Shown here piece after piece: positions 34,044-42,356 of a DNA stretch of 64,000 nucleotides. Under the pieces are notes generated by a model. The model was not told where the DNA came from. It searched no databases and saw nothing but the letters and a program-made list of their open reading frames with translations. Both the position numbers and the translations under genes were made by a program. The stretch comes from Pseudolysinimonas_A sp049651805 (GTDB lineage: Bacteria > Actinomycetota > Actinomycetes > Actinomycetales > Microbacteriaceae), in the NCBI RefSeq assembly GCF_049651805.1, contig NZ_JBASCU010000021.1, forward strand, positions 1-64,000, written 5' to 3'. Positions within the stretch are counted from its first letter, which is position 1. Every line of letters begins with the position of its first letter.

Positions 34044-34948
34044 TGACCGGCGACCAGGCAGCCACGGTCGTCGTCCGGGACCTCGGTCAGCCGGAGACGC
34101 CGGTGCTCGGCGCCGACGGCGGCTGGACGTTGGTCGAGATGCGCGGAGACCGTTCGTGCGTCTCGGTGGTCGCGGCCGGTGAGCGCACCGCGCGGCCGAT
34201 CGCTCGCACCGGCAGGCCGAACGGTGTCGCCGTCGATGCATTCGGACGATGCTGGGTCGCCGACACCGACCCGCCGGCCCTGGTACGCATCCCCCGCGGC
34301 GGAGATCCCGAGGTGCTGCTCACCGAGGCCGCGGGTGCGCCACTGCTCTTTCCCAATGACTTGCAGTTCGGGCCGGACGGGTTCCTCTATCTCACCGACT
34401 CGGGCATCCTGCTCGATGACTGGGCACCGGGCGGAGCGCTGCGCTCCGACTGGCGGCACGCTCGCTGCAACGGCCGGGTTCTCCGAATCGATCCGCGCAC
34501 GCTCATCGCCACCTGTCTCGACGATGGCCTGCAATTCGTGAATGGTCTCGCCTTCTCACCCGACGGCGCTTACCTGTACGTCAACGAGATGATGACGGGC
34601 GACATCCACAGGTATGCCGGATTGCAGAGAGGGACGTTCTCGTCGCGAGAGACGGTGGCGAACGTGATCATCCCTGATCCCGAGGGCGGCTTCCGGGGCC
34701 CTGACGGGATGGCGTTCTCGGTGGACGGACGATTGTGGATCACCGTGTTCGGACAAGGGGATGTCACCGTCGTCGATCCCGACCACGGTGTGATCCAGCG
34801 GGTACGCACGCTCGGGGCGTACCCAACCAACTGCGCTTTCGGCAGCACTGGCGAGCGGCGACTGTACGTGACCGAGGCGGAGCTCGGGCAACTCGAGTCC
34901 CACGATGTCGGTGTCGACGGGGCGCCGATCCACCTTGGTGAGACCTGA
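34043..34948 (+). CDS. SMP-30/gluconolactonase-family sugar lactonase
   Basis: The 301-residue beta-propeller has RPNGVAVDAFGRCWVADTD, FPNDLQFGPDGFLYLTDS, FVNGLAFSPDGAYLYVNE and GPDGMAFSVDGRLWITVFG, the blades that carry the metal ligands of SMP-30 lactonases. It would hydrolyse the lactone made by the preceding reductase to an aldonic acid. It starts inside the preceding stop (TGATG). Cytoplasmic, no signal peptide. Confidence 0.88.
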   Translation: MTGDQAATVVVRDLGQPETPVLGADGGWTLVEMRGDRSCVSVVAAGERTARPIARTGRPNGVAVDAFGRCWVADTDPPALVRIPRGGDPEVLLTEAAGAPLLFPNDLQFGPDGFLYLTDSGILLDDWAPGGALRSDWRHARCNGRVLRIDPRTLIATCLDDGLQFVNGLAFSPDGAYLYVNEMMTGDIHRYAGLQRGTFSSRETVANVIIPDPEGGFRGPDGMAFSVDGRLWITVFGQGDVTVVDPDHGVIQRVRTLGAYPTNCAFGSTGERRLYVTEAELGQLESHDVGVDGAPIHLGET

Positions 34949-34966
34949 GCGGAACTGGAGGACGAC

Positions 34967-35902
34967 ATGCGGATAGTAGTTTTCGGTGCTGGGGCGATGG
35001 GCGGCGCCCTGGGGGCGAGGCTCATCGAGGCCGGCCATGATGTGATGCTGGTCGACATCGATCGTGCCCGCGTCTCAGCAATCAACCGGGATGGGGTTCG
35101 GCTCGAGGAGGACGGCAGCGAACGGGTGGTGAAAGTTCCCGCCACGGCCGAGATCGCGGAGGTCGGCGAAGCCGAACTGGCCATCGTCTTCGTGAAATCG
35201 CAGTTCTCCGGCGACGTGGCTCGTGCAGCGAAACCGCTCGCCGAAGCGGGCACGGTGTTCTTGACATTGCAGAACGGCCTGGGCAACGCCGAAGCCATCG
35301 CAGCCGAGGTCGGCGCTGCACAGGTGCTGGCGGGAGTCACCTATGACTCTGCGATCCTCGACGATGACGGGCTGGTGCGTCTGACGAACAAGGGCGCCAC
35401 CTATGTCGGTGAACTCGAGGGGCTCGCGAGCGAGAGGGTCGACGGGGTGATCGCCGCGTTCCGGGACGCCGGGATGGACGCACATCCGACCGATGACGCG
35501 GCTGGACTCCTCTGGGGCAAGGCGCTGGTGAACTGCGTGTTCAACGCGACGTGCGCGATCACAGGCTTTCGGTCCGGCGAGATCGGCGAGTTTCCGCTCG
35601 CTCTGGAATGGGCGGAGCGGGTGGCAGCCGAAACGGCGAGCGTCGCCGCCGCCAACGGGATCACGCTCCCCTACGAGGATGCGGTGGAACGGGTCCGCAC
35701 GGTGGCGAAGAACGCCGGTGCGTCCAAGCCTTCGATGCTCCAGGATGTTGAGAAAGGCCGAATCACCGAGGTGGAACACATCAACGGCGCCGTCGCGCGC
35801 GCGGGACGTCGAGTCGGTGTGCCGACACCGTACAACGATGCCCTCACCACACTGGTGGGGATGATCGACGCGAAGAACGCCGCCGCCCGGAGCCGGCCAT
35901 GA
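34967..35902 (+). CDS. 2-dehydropantoate 2-reductase-like (ApbA/PanE family) oxidoreductase
   Basis: The 311-residue protein has an N-terminal NADPH fold (IVVFGAGAMGGALGARL) and the ApbA C-terminal domain with LLWGKALVNCVFNATCAITG and KPSMLQDVEKGRITEVEHINGAV. GGAGG lies seven bases before the ATG. True PanE makes pantoate, but family members in catabolic operons reduce or oxidise other 2-oxo or 2-hydroxy acids, and the genomic setting argues for that here. Overlaps the next gene by ATGA. Confidence 0.82.
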   Translation: MRIVVFGAGAMGGALGARLIEAGHDVMLVDIDRARVSAINRDGVRLEEDGSERVVKVPATAEIAEVGEAELAIVFVKSQFSGDVARAAKPLAEAGTVFLTLQNGLGNAEAIAAEVGAAQVLAGVTYDSAILDDDGLVRLTNKGATYVGELEGLASERVDGVIAAFRDAGMDAHPTDDAAGLLWGKALVNCVFNATCAITGFRSGEIGEFPLALEWAERVAAETASVAAANGITLPYEDAVERVRTVAKNAGASKPSMLQDVEKGRITEVEHINGAVARAGRRVGVPTPYNDALTTLVGMIDAKNAAARSRP

Positions 35903-36954
35903 CCGTCTCCCGTGTCTCTGATCTCGTGCTTCGGGAGTTCTTGGCAGCGGCATTGCAGGCACTCGGACTGTCACGGGCTGATGCGACCACGGTCGCTGGG
36001 GCGATGGCGTTCGCCGACCGTCGTGGAATCGCTTCGCATGGCCTCGCTCTGCTGCCGTACTACGCGGGCCTGATCGAGCGCGGCGTCAATCCGCTTGGTC
36101 GTCCGGTCATCTCTCGAGACCAGGGCTCGGTGCTCGTCATCGACGGCGGGAACTCGCTCGGCCACGTGGCCGCGGATTTCGCGGTCGCTGCTGCGATTGA
36201 TCGGGCGGCGTCAACCGGGGTGGGTGTCGCTGCCATCGGGGGAAGTAGCCATTGCGGTGCAATGTCTGCCTATGCCACCCGGGCACTCGAGCGCGGGATG
36301 ATCGGGTTCGCAACGACGAACGCCATGCCCACCATGGCCCCCTCGGGCGGCATGTCACGCATCGTCGGTATGAACCCGCTCGCGGTCGCCATCCCCGCCG
36401 GCGAGGAAGAGGCTTTCGTTCTCGATGCGTCGCTCGCTGCAGCAGCGCGCGGCAAGATCGTCGTCAGAGCACAGGAGGGGGAGGCGCTTCCACCGGGCTG
36501 GGCGCTGGATGTCAAAGGACGGCCGACGACCGATCCGGCCGCGGCACTCGCAGGGCTGCTGGTTCCGATCGGTGGTCCGAAGGGAGTAGGGCTGGCGATG
36601 GTGATGGGCATCCTGTCTTCGCTGCTCTCCGGTGCTGCATACGGCACCGAGCTGGGATCGCTCGAGTCCGGACCGGAGCCGGGCCGCGACGGCCATTTCA
36701 TGATGGTGCTCGACATCGCCGCGTTCACCGATCGTGATGCGTTCGGCAACCGTATGGACTCGGTGATACGACAGATCCGCGCATGTCCCCCGGCCGACGG
36801 TGCGCAGGTACGAGTACCCGGTGACCGGGCGAGGGAAGCAGAGGAGGCGGCAATCAAGGGGGGGATTCCGATACCTGACTCGACCCTCGCCAACGCCGAT
36901 GCGCTCGCGGAGCGACTCGGTCTGGATCCCGTGATCCGGGAGGTCGCCGCATGA
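35899..36954 (+). CDS. Ldh2-family (malate/L-sulfolactate/L-lactate type) NAD(P)H-dependent dehydrogenase
   Basis: The 351-residue protein matches the LDH2/YiaK family: FADRRGIASHGLALLPYY (catalytic His), VAAIGGSSHCGAMSAYA, TTNAMPTMAPSGG and IGGPKGVGLAMVMGILSSLL. The family oxidises 2-hydroxy acids or reduces 2-keto sugar acids such as 2,3-diketogulonate. Together with the PanE-like protein it could move an aldonate-derived hydroxy acid to a keto acid for the E1 enzyme. ATGA overlaps at both ends. Confidence 0.85.
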   Translation: MTVSRVSDLVLREFLAAALQALGLSRADATTVAGAMAFADRRGIASHGLALLPYYAGLIERGVNPLGRPVISRDQGSVLVIDGGNSLGHVAADFAVAAAIDRAASTGVGVAAIGGSSHCGAMSAYATRALERGMIGFATTNAMPTMAPSGGMSRIVGMNPLAVAIPAGEEEAFVLDASLAAAARGKIVVRAQEGEALPPGWALDVKGRPTTDPAAALAGLLVPIGGPKGVGLAMVMGILSSLLSGAAYGTELGSLESGPEPGRDGHFMMVLDIAAFTDRDAFGNRMDSVIRQIRACPPADGAQVRVPGDRAREAEEAAIKGGIPIPDSTLANADALAERLGLDPVIREVAA

Positions 36955-37994
36955 TCGAGCTGCCGTATGGAGCCGAGCAGTCCTTCCGTCCTCACCATGC
37001 AGACATCAACGTGATCGGCTCGTTCCTGGGCGCCCTGCCCGTACGTTCGGCCACATGGCAGCTCAACAGCGGAGCCTCACACCCGTTCTGGGTGGAACCG
37101 GACGACGGGTCCTCGATCGATTTTTCTTACCAGTACAAGACAGACAGCGTCTCGCGGCTGCGGCTGCCGTACGCGGGCGACTTCAACGTCGAGATCCCTA
37201 CGGATCATCGAGCGCTTCGCGCCGGATCGAACGACCTGACACTGCGGGTCGTCGATGCGGACGGGGTGGAGTCCGAAACCACGATCCAGTTGACATGGAG
37301 CGCGAAGCTTCCGGAGCGGGAGATCCGCCTGGACGACCTCTCAGGAATCCGTTCGCCGCAGCAGCTCGGGCAGGTCGTGAATGGTCGGTGGGATGTTGAT
37401 CCCATCCTGAACGTCGTTCGAACGCGCGGTCCAGTTTCGCCTGACTCATTGCTGCTGCTCGGGCCGGCCCAGGCGAGTCAGGAGGCCGAGTATCAATTCC
37501 GCTACTTCGACGGTTCGAGATCGAAGTACATCGGGCTCAGTGACTTCTTCGTCGGGCACGAGTTCGAGCGCCCGGCGATCCCGATCAAGCCCGGATGGTC
37601 GACCGCGGGACTAGCCACCTCCCGGCCACGTGGCGAAGGTGCATGGGAGACACGGCTCTGGATCGCGGATGGCGATCGCCCGGGGTGGCGTCCGAGCTCG
37701 GCCGAGGAGGAGCCGGCCGGTGGTCGGATCCACTTGGTGCGGACCGATCCCGCGGTCTACTTCGAGTTCACGCCCCGAAGGTGGTACCACGTTCGGCACC
37801 GCCTCGAGGTCGCGAAGCAGCGCGTAAGGGCGAGCTTGCGGGTGTGGCCGGTCGGCAGCACTGAACCCGATGCGTGGCTGTGCGACGAGAGCGATGTGGC
37901 GCTCGACAAATACCGGCATGCGTCGTTCGGGCTCTTCCAGCACTCGGGACTGCCGAGCGAGTGGCGTTCCATCCACCTGCGTCCCCTCGGCTGA
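36951..37994 (+). CDS. Uncharacterised cytoplasmic beta-rich protein of the catabolic operon
   Basis: I recognise no family with confidence. The 347-residue protein has no signal peptide or membrane helix. Residues 1-110 resemble an immunoglobulin-like beta domain (HPFWVEPDDGSS, LRAGSNDLTLRVVDADGVES). Residues 140-347 look like a jelly-roll or LamG-type domain, with repeated Trp/Tyr-rich strands (YFEFTPRRWYHVRHRLEV, FGLFQHSGLPSEWRSIHL). It is translationally coupled to the Ldh2 gene. A carbohydrate-binding or lyase role is possible but unproven. Confidence 0.75.
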   Translation: MIELPYGAEQSFRPHHADINVIGSFLGALPVRSATWQLNSGASHPFWVEPDDGSSIDFSYQYKTDSVSRLRLPYAGDFNVEIPTDHRALRAGSNDLTLRVVDADGVESETTIQLTWSAKLPEREIRLDDLSGIRSPQQLGQVVNGRWDVDPILNVVRTRGPVSPDSLLLLGPAQASQEAEYQFRYFDGSRSKYIGLSDFFVGHEFERPAIPIKPGWSTAGLATSRPRGEGAWETRLWIADGDRPGWRPSSAEEEPAGGRIHLVRTDPAVYFEFTPRRWYHVRHRLEVAKQRVRASLRVWPVGSTEPDAWLCDESDVALDKYRHASFGLFQHSGLPSEWRSIHLRPLG

Positions 37995-38037
37995 GTTGTT
38001 CCCGCGGGCACGTCGACACACACCCAACTAGACATAT

Positions 38038-38054
38038 CTATACACGTACATATA
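38038..38054 (+). promoter_or_regulatory. GntR-type operator upstream of the E1-alpha gene
   Basis: CTATACACGTACATATA includes CTATACACGTAC, the complement of the ATACGTGTATAG operator with one change. It lies about 25 bases before the proposed E1-alpha start and marks a second control point inside the plus-strand gene series. The 84 bases from 37995 hold no gene. Confidence 0.6.
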
Positions 38055-38077
38055 GCATGAGACGGGAGGTAAGCGGA

Positions 38078-39076
38078 GTGAGTACGACGGTAATCGACGA
38101 CCGAATCGAGGGTCTGGGCGACGAACTCGTGGTCCCGCACGCCGACCGAGCGATGGCGGAACGGCTGTACCTGCAGATGCTACGCATCCGCGAGTTCGAG
38201 GAGCGTGTCAACGTGTTGTTCCTGGCCGGTCACATCCCCGGCACCATCCACCTCTCGTTGGGACAGGAGGCATGCGCGGCCGGTGCCTGCGACGCTCTCA
38301 AGGAACGAGACTGGGTCACGATCACTCATCGTGGTCACGGACAGGCGCTCGCCAAGGGTGTCTCTGCCGGATCCCTCATGGCCGAGCTGTTTGCACGCGA
38401 GGGTGGCTGCTGTCGAGGGTTCGGCGGCTCACTTCATGTGGGTGACATCTCCGTCGGCGCGGTGCCGGCAATCGCGATCGTCGGTGCGTCGGTGCCGATA
38501 TCGGCGGGGATCGCGCACGCCTTCAAGACCGCGGGGGAGGGGCGCGTCTCGCTCTGCTTCACGGGGGACGGTGCGGTAGGCGAAGGTGATTGGCACGAGG
38601 GCATGAATCTCGCGGCCGTGTGGCAACTGCCCGTGATCTATCTCTGCGAGAACAACCAGTACTCGATCAGCACCCGCGTCGATCGTATGTACCGCAACGA
38701 CGACCTCGCCGCCCGTGCTGCCTCGTACGGCATCCGGTCCATCACGATCGACGGCAACAACCCCTTCGCCGTTCGTGCCGCGGTCAAGGAAGAGGTCGAT
38801 CGGATCCGGGGGGGCGACGGTGGACCTGCCTTCATTGAATGCCTCACGTATCGCCAAGGTGGGCACAAGCGCGACGACCCGGGTACCTACCGCCCACGCG
38901 AAGAGGTCGATCTCTGGCTAGCCCGCGATCCGGTGCTCAGGATGGAGCGTGCGATCCGCCGCGAATTCGGCGATTCCGTCGCGGACGGCATCGCCGCCGA
39001 CGTCACGGCCGAGATCGATACTGCGGTCGAGTTCGCCATGGCGAGCCCGAAGGCGACGGGAGCGATTGCCTCGTGA
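38078..39076 (+). CDS. Thiamine-diphosphate dehydrogenase E1 component, alpha subunit
   Basis: I choose the GTG at 38078, with GGGAGGT seven bases before it; an ATG at 38057 falls before that ribosome site. The 332-residue protein shows YLQMLRIREFEERV, HRGHGQALAKG and the ThDP motif GDGAVGEGDWHEGMNLAAVW ending in ENN. This is the PdhA/AcoA-type alpha subunit. It decarboxylates a 2-oxo acid (or cleaves an acyloin/diketone, as in acetoin dehydrogenase) with the beta subunit that follows by GTGA overlap. Confidence 0.92.
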   Translation: MSTTVIDDRIEGLGDELVVPHADRAMAERLYLQMLRIREFEERVNVLFLAGHIPGTIHLSLGQEACAAGACDALKERDWVTITHRGHGQALAKGVSAGSLMAELFAREGGCCRGFGGSLHVGDISVGAVPAIAIVGASVPISAGIAHAFKTAGEGRVSLCFTGDGAVGEGDWHEGMNLAAVWQLPVIYLCENNQYSISTRVDRMYRNDDLAARAASYGIRSITIDGNNPFAVRAAVKEEVDRIRGGDGGPAFIECLTYRQGGHKRDDPGTYRPREEVDLWLARDPVLRMERAIRREFGDSVADGIAADVTAEIDTAVEFAMASPKATGAIAS

Positions 39077-40089
39077 GCACCACCGTCATCTCCGCGCTTC
39101 GCCAGGCTGTCACAGACGAGATGCGCGCCGACAAGCGAGTCTTCATGATGGGTGAGGACATCGGAATCGGCGGCTCGTTCCACCTGTCGCTGGGGCTGCT
39201 CGAGGAGTTCGGTGCGGAGCGAATTCGGGACACACCGGTGTCCGAAGCCGGATTCGTCGGTCTCGCGATCGGGGCGGCCATCGGCGGCATGCGTCCCCTC
39301 GTCGATTTCCAGTACGGCGATTTCCTGTTGCCTGCCGCCGACCAGATCATTCAGCAGGCCGCAAAGATGTACACGATGTCCGGCGGGAGCGTCGGTGTGC
39401 CGATCGTGCTCCATGCCCCGACCGGTGCATCGGGCCGCGGGGCCCAGCACGCTAACTCCATCGAGAACGTCTTCGCGGGAATCCCCGGCCTCATCGTCGC
39501 CGCACCGTCGACCCCGTACGACGCCAAGGGCTGCATGACGACCGCGTTGCGCCACGATCACCCCGTGCTCGTGGTCAGCCACAAATACCTCTACGGGACC
39601 AAGGGGCGGGCTCTTGTCGACGGGCATGACGTCGTACAGGAGGTTCCGTCTGAGCCGTACACGGTGCCGATCGGTCAGGCGGCCTTCCGGTCGCGCGGCA
39701 AAGACATCACGATCGTCGGCAGCCTGCTTATGTCGCACAGAGCACAGACGGCCGCGGCCGAACTCGCTAAGGACGGTATCGAGGCGGAAGTCATCGACAT
39801 GAGATGGCTCGCGCCCCTGGATATCGACAGCGTTCTGGAGTCGGTCGAACGCACGGGCCGGCTTCTCGTCGTCGAGGAGGGGGCAGCGCACGGCGGGTGG
39901 GGCTCGGCTGTAATCGCCGGAGTCGCCGTGAAGGGTCTGCACCTGCTGGACGCGCCGGTCGGCCATCTCGCCGGAGCCGCGGTTCCCCTCCCCGCAGCAC
40001 CGCATCTTGAGCCGGAGTACGTGCCCACCGCGGCACTCATCGAAGCCCACGCGCGCCGGTTGGTCGTGGATGGGTGGAGCGATGTCTGA
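39073..40089 (+). CDS. Thiamine-diphosphate dehydrogenase E1 component, beta subunit
   Basis: The 338-residue protein has VFMMGEDIGIGGSFHLSLGL (ThDP-binding Glu), RIRDTPVSEAGFVGLAIGAA, YGDFLLPAADQIIQQAAKM and RWLAPLDIDSVLESV, as in AcoB/PdhB. It forms the heterotetramer with the alpha subunit. It starts at the GTG overlapping the alpha stop, and its last eight bases overlap the E2 start. Confidence 0.92.
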   Translation: MSTTVISALRQAVTDEMRADKRVFMMGEDIGIGGSFHLSLGLLEEFGAERIRDTPVSEAGFVGLAIGAAIGGMRPLVDFQYGDFLLPAADQIIQQAAKMYTMSGGSVGVPIVLHAPTGASGRGAQHANSIENVFAGIPGLIVAAPSTPYDAKGCMTTALRHDHPVLVVSHKYLYGTKGRALVDGHDVVQEVPSEPYTVPIGQAAFRSRGKDITIVGSLLMSHRAQTAAAELAKDGIEAEVIDMRWLAPLDIDSVLESVERTGRLLVVEEGAAHGGWGSAVIAGVAVKGLHLLDAPVGHLAGAAVPLPAAPHLEPEYVPTAALIEAHARRLVVDGWSDV

Positions 40090-41104
40090 TGTCGTCATTC
40101 CCGACGTCGGCGAGGGCGGGATGGACATCGTGTTGTCGCGGTGGTTCGTCACCGCGGGAGATTGGGTCGAGCCCGGCGATGACCTCTTCGAATTGGACAC
40201 GGCGAAGGCGAACGTCTCGGTTCAAGCTTTCGCCTCCGGTCGTGTCGAATCACTAACCGTCGCGGAGGGCGACGAGGTAGAGCGCGGCCAGGTGGTGGCC
40301 GTTCTGCGCGACGGAGAAACTGTCGGTGGCGTCAGCGCCGTCAGCGCCGGCCCGCCCTCCGCGGCGGCTGGGTCGCCGAAACCTGCGGCAGGGGATCCTC
40401 CGGAAGCAGGGTCTCCGGCTTCCCCGCGCCACGCCCGCCCCACTTCGCCGAAGCAGAAGTTTCAAGCGAACCGGGCGCAGGGCAACAACGCACAGCCGAG
40501 TCCCGTCCCCCCGTCGCCGGGCCGTGCCAGCAAAGAGCCTGAGCCGGCCCCGCTCGGGGGAGCACATCGCCGGGCGACGGCGGCGTCGGCGATCGCAAGC
40601 TGGGTGCAGACCCCTCATGTCGTGGCCACGGCGCGCGTCGGTCGATCGTGGGACCTGAACGGTCTGATCTCGTCGCTCGCGGGTGTGCTCTTGGCGCGGC
40701 CGGGACTCGGCGTCCGCTGGGACGGCATCCAAGCGATACGGCGCGAGGAGCAGGGGATCGGAATCCTCTGGGCAACGGAGCGGGGTCTGGTGCAAACCTG
40801 CATCACCGCCGATGAGGCCGCTACTCAGACGGCGCGCGCTGTCGAGGCTGCTGCGGAGAGAGGCGAGCGTGGACGTTTGCGTCCCTCGGATCATGGGATG
40901 CGTGCGATCAACGTCCAATGGATCGAATCGGACGCGATCGAGAGTGTGAGCCCGGTGCTGCCATCGGGCGACTCGCTCATGCTGTGTGTGGTGCATTCCC
41001 GGGCGCGCACCCTGCTGTGCCTGGCTGCGGACCAGCGGTGTATCGACGTGGACTCGGTCGCCGAGCTCCTGGATGCTCTGTCTGCGATCGGAGAAGGACG
41101 CTGA
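40082..41104 (+). CDS. Degenerate E2 (lipoyl acyltransferase-like) subunit lacking the catalytic His
   Basis: The 340-residue protein has an N-terminal lipoyl domain (about 1-78) with lipoylation Lys42 in ELDTAKANVSV, a 75-residue Pro/Ala/Ser linker without an obvious E1/E3-binding domain, and a shortened acyltransferase-like region (about 160-340). In the canonical DHRxxxDG active site this protein reads DQRCIDVD: His is replaced by Gln (codon 41033-41035) and the Gly after Asp by Val. Chloramphenicol-acetyltransferase-type acyl transfer to CoA is therefore doubtful. It may only carry and oxidise the lipoyl group. No E3 gene is nearby. Confidence 0.82.
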   Translation: MSDVVIPDVGEGGMDIVLSRWFVTAGDWVEPGDDLFELDTAKANVSVQAFASGRVESLTVAEGDEVERGQVVAVLRDGETVGGVSAVSAGPPSAAAGSPKPAAGDPPEAGSPASPRHARPTSPKQKFQANRAQGNNAQPSPVPPSPGRASKEPEPAPLGGAHRRATAASAIASWVQTPHVVATARVGRSWDLNGLISSLAGVLLARPGLGVRWDGIQAIRREEQGIGILWATERGLVQTCITADEAATQTARAVEAAAERGERGRLRPSDHGMRAINVQWIESDAIESVSPVLPSGDSLMLCVVHSRARTLLCLAADQRCIDVDSVAELLDALSAIGEGR

Positions 41105-41505
41105 TGACCGAAATCACCCGGATCACAATCGAGACCGATCGCCCCTATCAGGCGACGGATGTCACCGATCTCGTGATGCGTGCGGTGCCGGCGGGGCACC
41201 CCGCCGTCGTGGTGAGTGTGCCCCACACCACGTGCGCCCTGTTTCTGAGCGAGGTCGACGATGAGCTCCTCCGTGACCTCGAGCGCGTCGGTGAAACCCT
41301 TCTCGGACAGTTCGAGCCGTTCACCCACGCTCGCAACGGCATCGCCAACGGCGCTGCGCACATCGTCTCGAGCATCTTCGGCACGTCCGTCGTCCTGACA
41401 GTCGGGGACGGCACGCTTCAACTCGGTCGATATCAGCGAATAGTCCTGCTCGAGCTGGACGGACCGAAACAGCGCCTGCTGGAAGTCCAGGAGATCAGGG
41501 CTTGA
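41104..41505 (+). CDS. YjbQ/UPF0047-family protein
   Basis: The 133-residue product has VSVPHTTCALFLSEVDDELL, HARNGIANGAAHIVSSIFG, GTLQLGRYQRIVLLELDGP, the full family pattern. E. coli YjbQ has weak thiamine-phosphate synthase activity and the fold has a His-containing metal site, but the true role is unsettled. The gene follows E2 by TGATG overlap, in an operon with a ThDP-dependent enzyme. It overlaps the gntR gene tail to tail by 11 bases. Confidence 0.88.
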   Translation: MTEITRITIETDRPYQATDVTDLVMRAVPAGHPAVVVSVPHTTCALFLSEVDDELLRDLERVGETLLGQFEPFTHARNGIANGAAHIVSSIFGTSVVLTVGDGTLQLGRYQRIVLLELDGPKQRLLEVQEIRA

Positions 41506-42256
41506 TCTGGAGCTGTACGTCTCCGGGTTCGCCGGTCGCAAGAGCGAAAGAGAATCGGTCGCCCCGGTAGTGCGCCTCGGTGTAGCGCTGAATCTCGCCG
41601 CTTGCATTGATGCCCACGCCTCGCACCCGCAACACAGCGGCGCCGAGCTCGCATTCCAGGGCCGACGCGACATCCGGAGTGGCCTCGACCGCTTCCACGT
41701 GATCGCGGGCGATCGTCACAGATCGTCCCAGAGACGTCATGGCGGCGTTAAGGCTGCCGGTGAGGTCTGTATCGAGCACGGAGATGAGACTCGCGGGCAA
41801 CCAGCTCTCGTGCAGAGCGGCCGGTGACCCGTCGATGCACCGGATCCGCCGTACCCCGACGACGGGGCTCCCCGGTTCCACGTTCATCGCATGGGCGACT
41901 CCGGCGGGCGCGCGCTGAAGGCTGGCATCGACCACCGTGGTCTCGACCCGGTGGCCGCGTGCCTCCATGCTCGCTGAGAAGCTCAGCTGGGTTGAGAGGC
42001 CGTATGAGATCCGCCGATCGTTGACGAACGTTCCCTTGCCCTGGCTGCGGAACAAGAGACCTTCGCGCACCAGGCTCTCGATGGCTTTGCGAGCGGTCAT
42101 GCGGCTCACAGAGAAGGAGGACGCGATCTCGGTCTCGGAGTCAATCTGAGTCTGCGGGGGGAGTTCCCCCGATGCGATGCGCTCGCGGAGGTGCTGCTCG
42201 ATCTGGCTGTACAGCGGCACCGGTGATCGCCGCACGCCTCCTGGCGCGGTAGACAT
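41495..42256 (-). CDS. GntR-family (HutC/UTRA) transcriptional regulator of the catabolic cluster
   Basis: The 253-residue protein has an N-terminal GntR winged helix (PLYSQIEQHLRERIASGELP, then VSRMTARKAIESLVREGLLF and GKGTFV) and a C-terminal UTRA effector domain (about 90-250) ending in EIQRYTEAHYRGDRFSF. UTRA domains bind sugar phosphates, amino acids or related small molecules. It sits centrally in the cluster, divergent from the RpiB gene, with palindromic operator-like motifs between. It most likely represses all four or five transcription units here. Confidence 0.9.
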   Translation of the reverse strand: MSTAPGGVRRSPVPLYSQIEQHLRERIASGELPPQTQIDSETEIASSFSVSRMTARKAIESLVREGLLFRSQGKGTFVNDRRISYGLSTQLSFSASMEARGHRVETTVVDASLQRAPAGVAHAMNVEPGSPVVGVRRIRCIDGSPAALHESWLPASLISVLDTDLTGSLNAAMTSLGRSVTIARDHVEAVEATPDVASALECELGAAVLRVRGVGINASGEIQRYTEAHYRGDRFSFALATGEPGDVQLQIKP

Positions 42257-42269
42257 CCCAACTCCCTCG

Positions 42270-42351
42270 GTCTAGACGTGGCTGGACACACGATATTCGA
42301 CCATCTTATGGACGGGATACCGCTATACATGAACAATCATGAGTATACAAT
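42270..42351. promoter_or_regulatory. Divergent gntR/rpiB control region
   Basis: It contains CTATACATGAAC (42323-42334), close to the operator complement CTATACACGTAC, and ATGAGTATAC facing it (42340-42349), so the pair forms a loose palindrome. TATACA at 42344-42349 is seven bases before the ATG at 42357 and can serve as -10 of a leaderless rpiB transcript. Autoregulation of gntR is likely. Confidence 0.55.
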
Positions 42352-42356
42352 TAAGC

